From positions 4,030,001-4,094,000 of the forward strand of contig NZ_CP114280.1 in NCBI RefSeq assembly GCF_029635795.1: a stretch of DNA of 64,000 bases, given 5' to 3'. The DNA is from Dickeya lacustris. Lineage in GTDB: Bacteria > Pseudomonadota > Gammaproteobacteria > Enterobacterales > Enterobacteriaceae. The position numbers were made by a program, and so were the translations under genes. Every line of letters begins with the position of its first letter. Positions within the stretch are counted from its first letter, which is position 1. Below the pieces are notes generated by a model. That model was given only the letters and a program-made list of their open reading frames with translations. It did not search any database and was not told where the DNA came from. Positions 63,258-64,000 of this stretch are shown piece by piece.

Positions 63258-64000
63258 GTGATAATGTCAAATGTGCAGTCGTCAGATATTCCTGCAAAAA
63301 AAAACGTGATCAGCCCTCCAATTGTGCACACTGCTCCATATTATTTGCAGGCTATGGCTTATCTTTACGGCATAAAGTCTGCTGCACCTGAAACAGCCCG
63401 CATTTTAGAGATTGGGACACAAGATGGTGGTAATCTTTTTCCCTTTGCAATCGCAAATCCGAAATCCCATTCACTAGGTATTGATATTGATACAGATAAA
63501 ATTGAGAAAGGTAATGCACTGATAAGAAAGTTAAATATCAATAATATTGAGTTATTTTCATTAGATCTTGACTCTCTTCTATCTAGTGAACCAGGAGATT
63601 TTGATTATATTATTGTTCATGGTGTTTTTAGCCTCTTGGGTGGAGAGGTTCGTGATAATTTGTTGCAGTTCTGTAAAAAACATCTAACACCTGATGGGTT
63701 GATTTGCTATGGATATAATACGTTTCCCGGGTGGAAAACAGGTGAGGTATTACGTGATGCTATTCAATTACATAGTAGTTTAGCTAGTGATGAAAAAACG
63801 GCACAAGAAAGTGCACGGGCTATGCTAACCTATTTATCACTAGGAATGTCATCAGGTAATACGCAGTATGCATCTTTAAATGAATTAATTGGTCAGGCTG
63901 AAAAATTATCAGACACTGAGTTAGCCTTATATTATATGCAAGGTTTTAATCAACCTTGTTATTTTGTTGATTTCTATGCTCAAGCTAATAATGCAGGTTT
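63258..64000 (+). CDS. SAM-dependent methyltransferase, partial (cut by window end)
   Basis: At least 247 residues, open to the window end. GTG 63258 has AAAGGA seven bases upstream; ATG 63264 is the alternative. Motif I is ARILEIGTQDGGNLFPFAIA, then LGIDIDTDKIEKGNALIRKL (motif II) and DFDYIIVHGVFSLL (motif IV), followed by CYGYNTFPGWKTGEVLRDAI, which marks class I methyltransferases with the MethyTransf_Reg domain. Located after fliDST, AT-rich; probably part of a flagellin-modification island. Confidence 0.85.
   Translation, partial: MIMSNVQSSDIPAKKNVISPPIVHTAPYYLQAMAYLYGIKSAAPETARILEIGTQDGGNLFPFAIANPKSHSLGIDIDTDKIEKGNALIRKLNINNIELFSLDLDSLLSSEPGDFDYIIVHGVFSLLGGEVRDNLLQFCKKHLTPDGLICYGYNTFPGWKTGEVLRDAIQLHSSLASDEKTAQESARAMLTYLSLGMSSGNTQYASLNELIGQAEKLSDTELALYYMQGFNQPCYFVDFYAQANNAG

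Noticed and set aside
1..64000. CRISPR arrays or rRNA genes
   Set aside because: No regularly spaced repeats of CRISPR type and no rRNA-like sequence were seen; the only tRNA sequence is the att fragment.

Overview
The window comes from the chromosome of an enterobacterium. Gene order in the right half (modE-acrZ-modABC-ybhA-pgl; metG and mrp back to back; udk-dcd-asmA-yegH; galF-gnd; fliD-fliS-fliT) and the protein sequences fit Enterobacterales. A soft-rot Pectobacteriaceae host, most likely Dickeya or a close relative, is my best guess; that name is inference, not proof.

Bases 1 to about 32346 are most of a P2-type (Peduovirus-like) prophage whose left end lies outside the window. From left to right: the end of tail sheath FI, then FII, E/E' (with a readable -1 frameshift site), T and U on the plus strand; a convergent minus-strand block of fibre assembly, fibre H, I, J, W, V, S, R, lysis genes, X, L, M, N and O; then P and Q on the plus strand. 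A non-coding stretch with a candidate cos site follows, then two AT-rich small genes and a toxin-antitoxin pair. Next is an early minus-strand operon (A, ASCH protein, cytosine and adenine DNA methyltransferases, small genes, Cox-like and ribbon-helix-helix-like regulators). A degraded IS5-family element splits a fil-type gene in this operon and the gene can be rebuilt exactly. On the plus strand a repressor, four cargo genes and the integrase end at the 3' part of a tRNA-Leu gene, which marks the attachment site. The FI-U block is inverted relative to P2, and D and ogr are not seen.

The lysogeny strand (27669-32164) is the most original part. Repressor, a secreted Cys-rich peptide, a membrane-anchored protein that shares a VAGRD[YF]YE tag with the repressor tail, a WYL-like/BRCT protein and a TerB-like/BRCT protein lie between repressor and integrase. 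They are placed to be expressed in the lysogen and are a candidate uncharacterised prophage defence or exclusion module.

Bases 32347-64000 are host genes: molybdate uptake and its ModE regulator with a clear operator, the efflux-pump peptide AcrZ, a HAD phosphatase, 6-phosphogluconolactonase, an orphan sugar-binding protein with an LVIVD propeller protein, MetG, Mrp, pyrimidine salvage (Udk, Dcd), envelope proteins (AsmA, YegH), UDP-sugar synthesis (epimerase, Ugd, GalF), Gnd, a membrane diguanylate cyclase, a VirK/YbjX protein, Dps, and the flagellar cap genes fliDST behind a textbook sigma-28 promoter, followed by a partial methyltransferase. Three host genes (pgl, metG, the epimerase) each carry one extra T on the plus strand. 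As MetG is essential in known enterobacteria, I read these mainly as sequencing or assembly errors.
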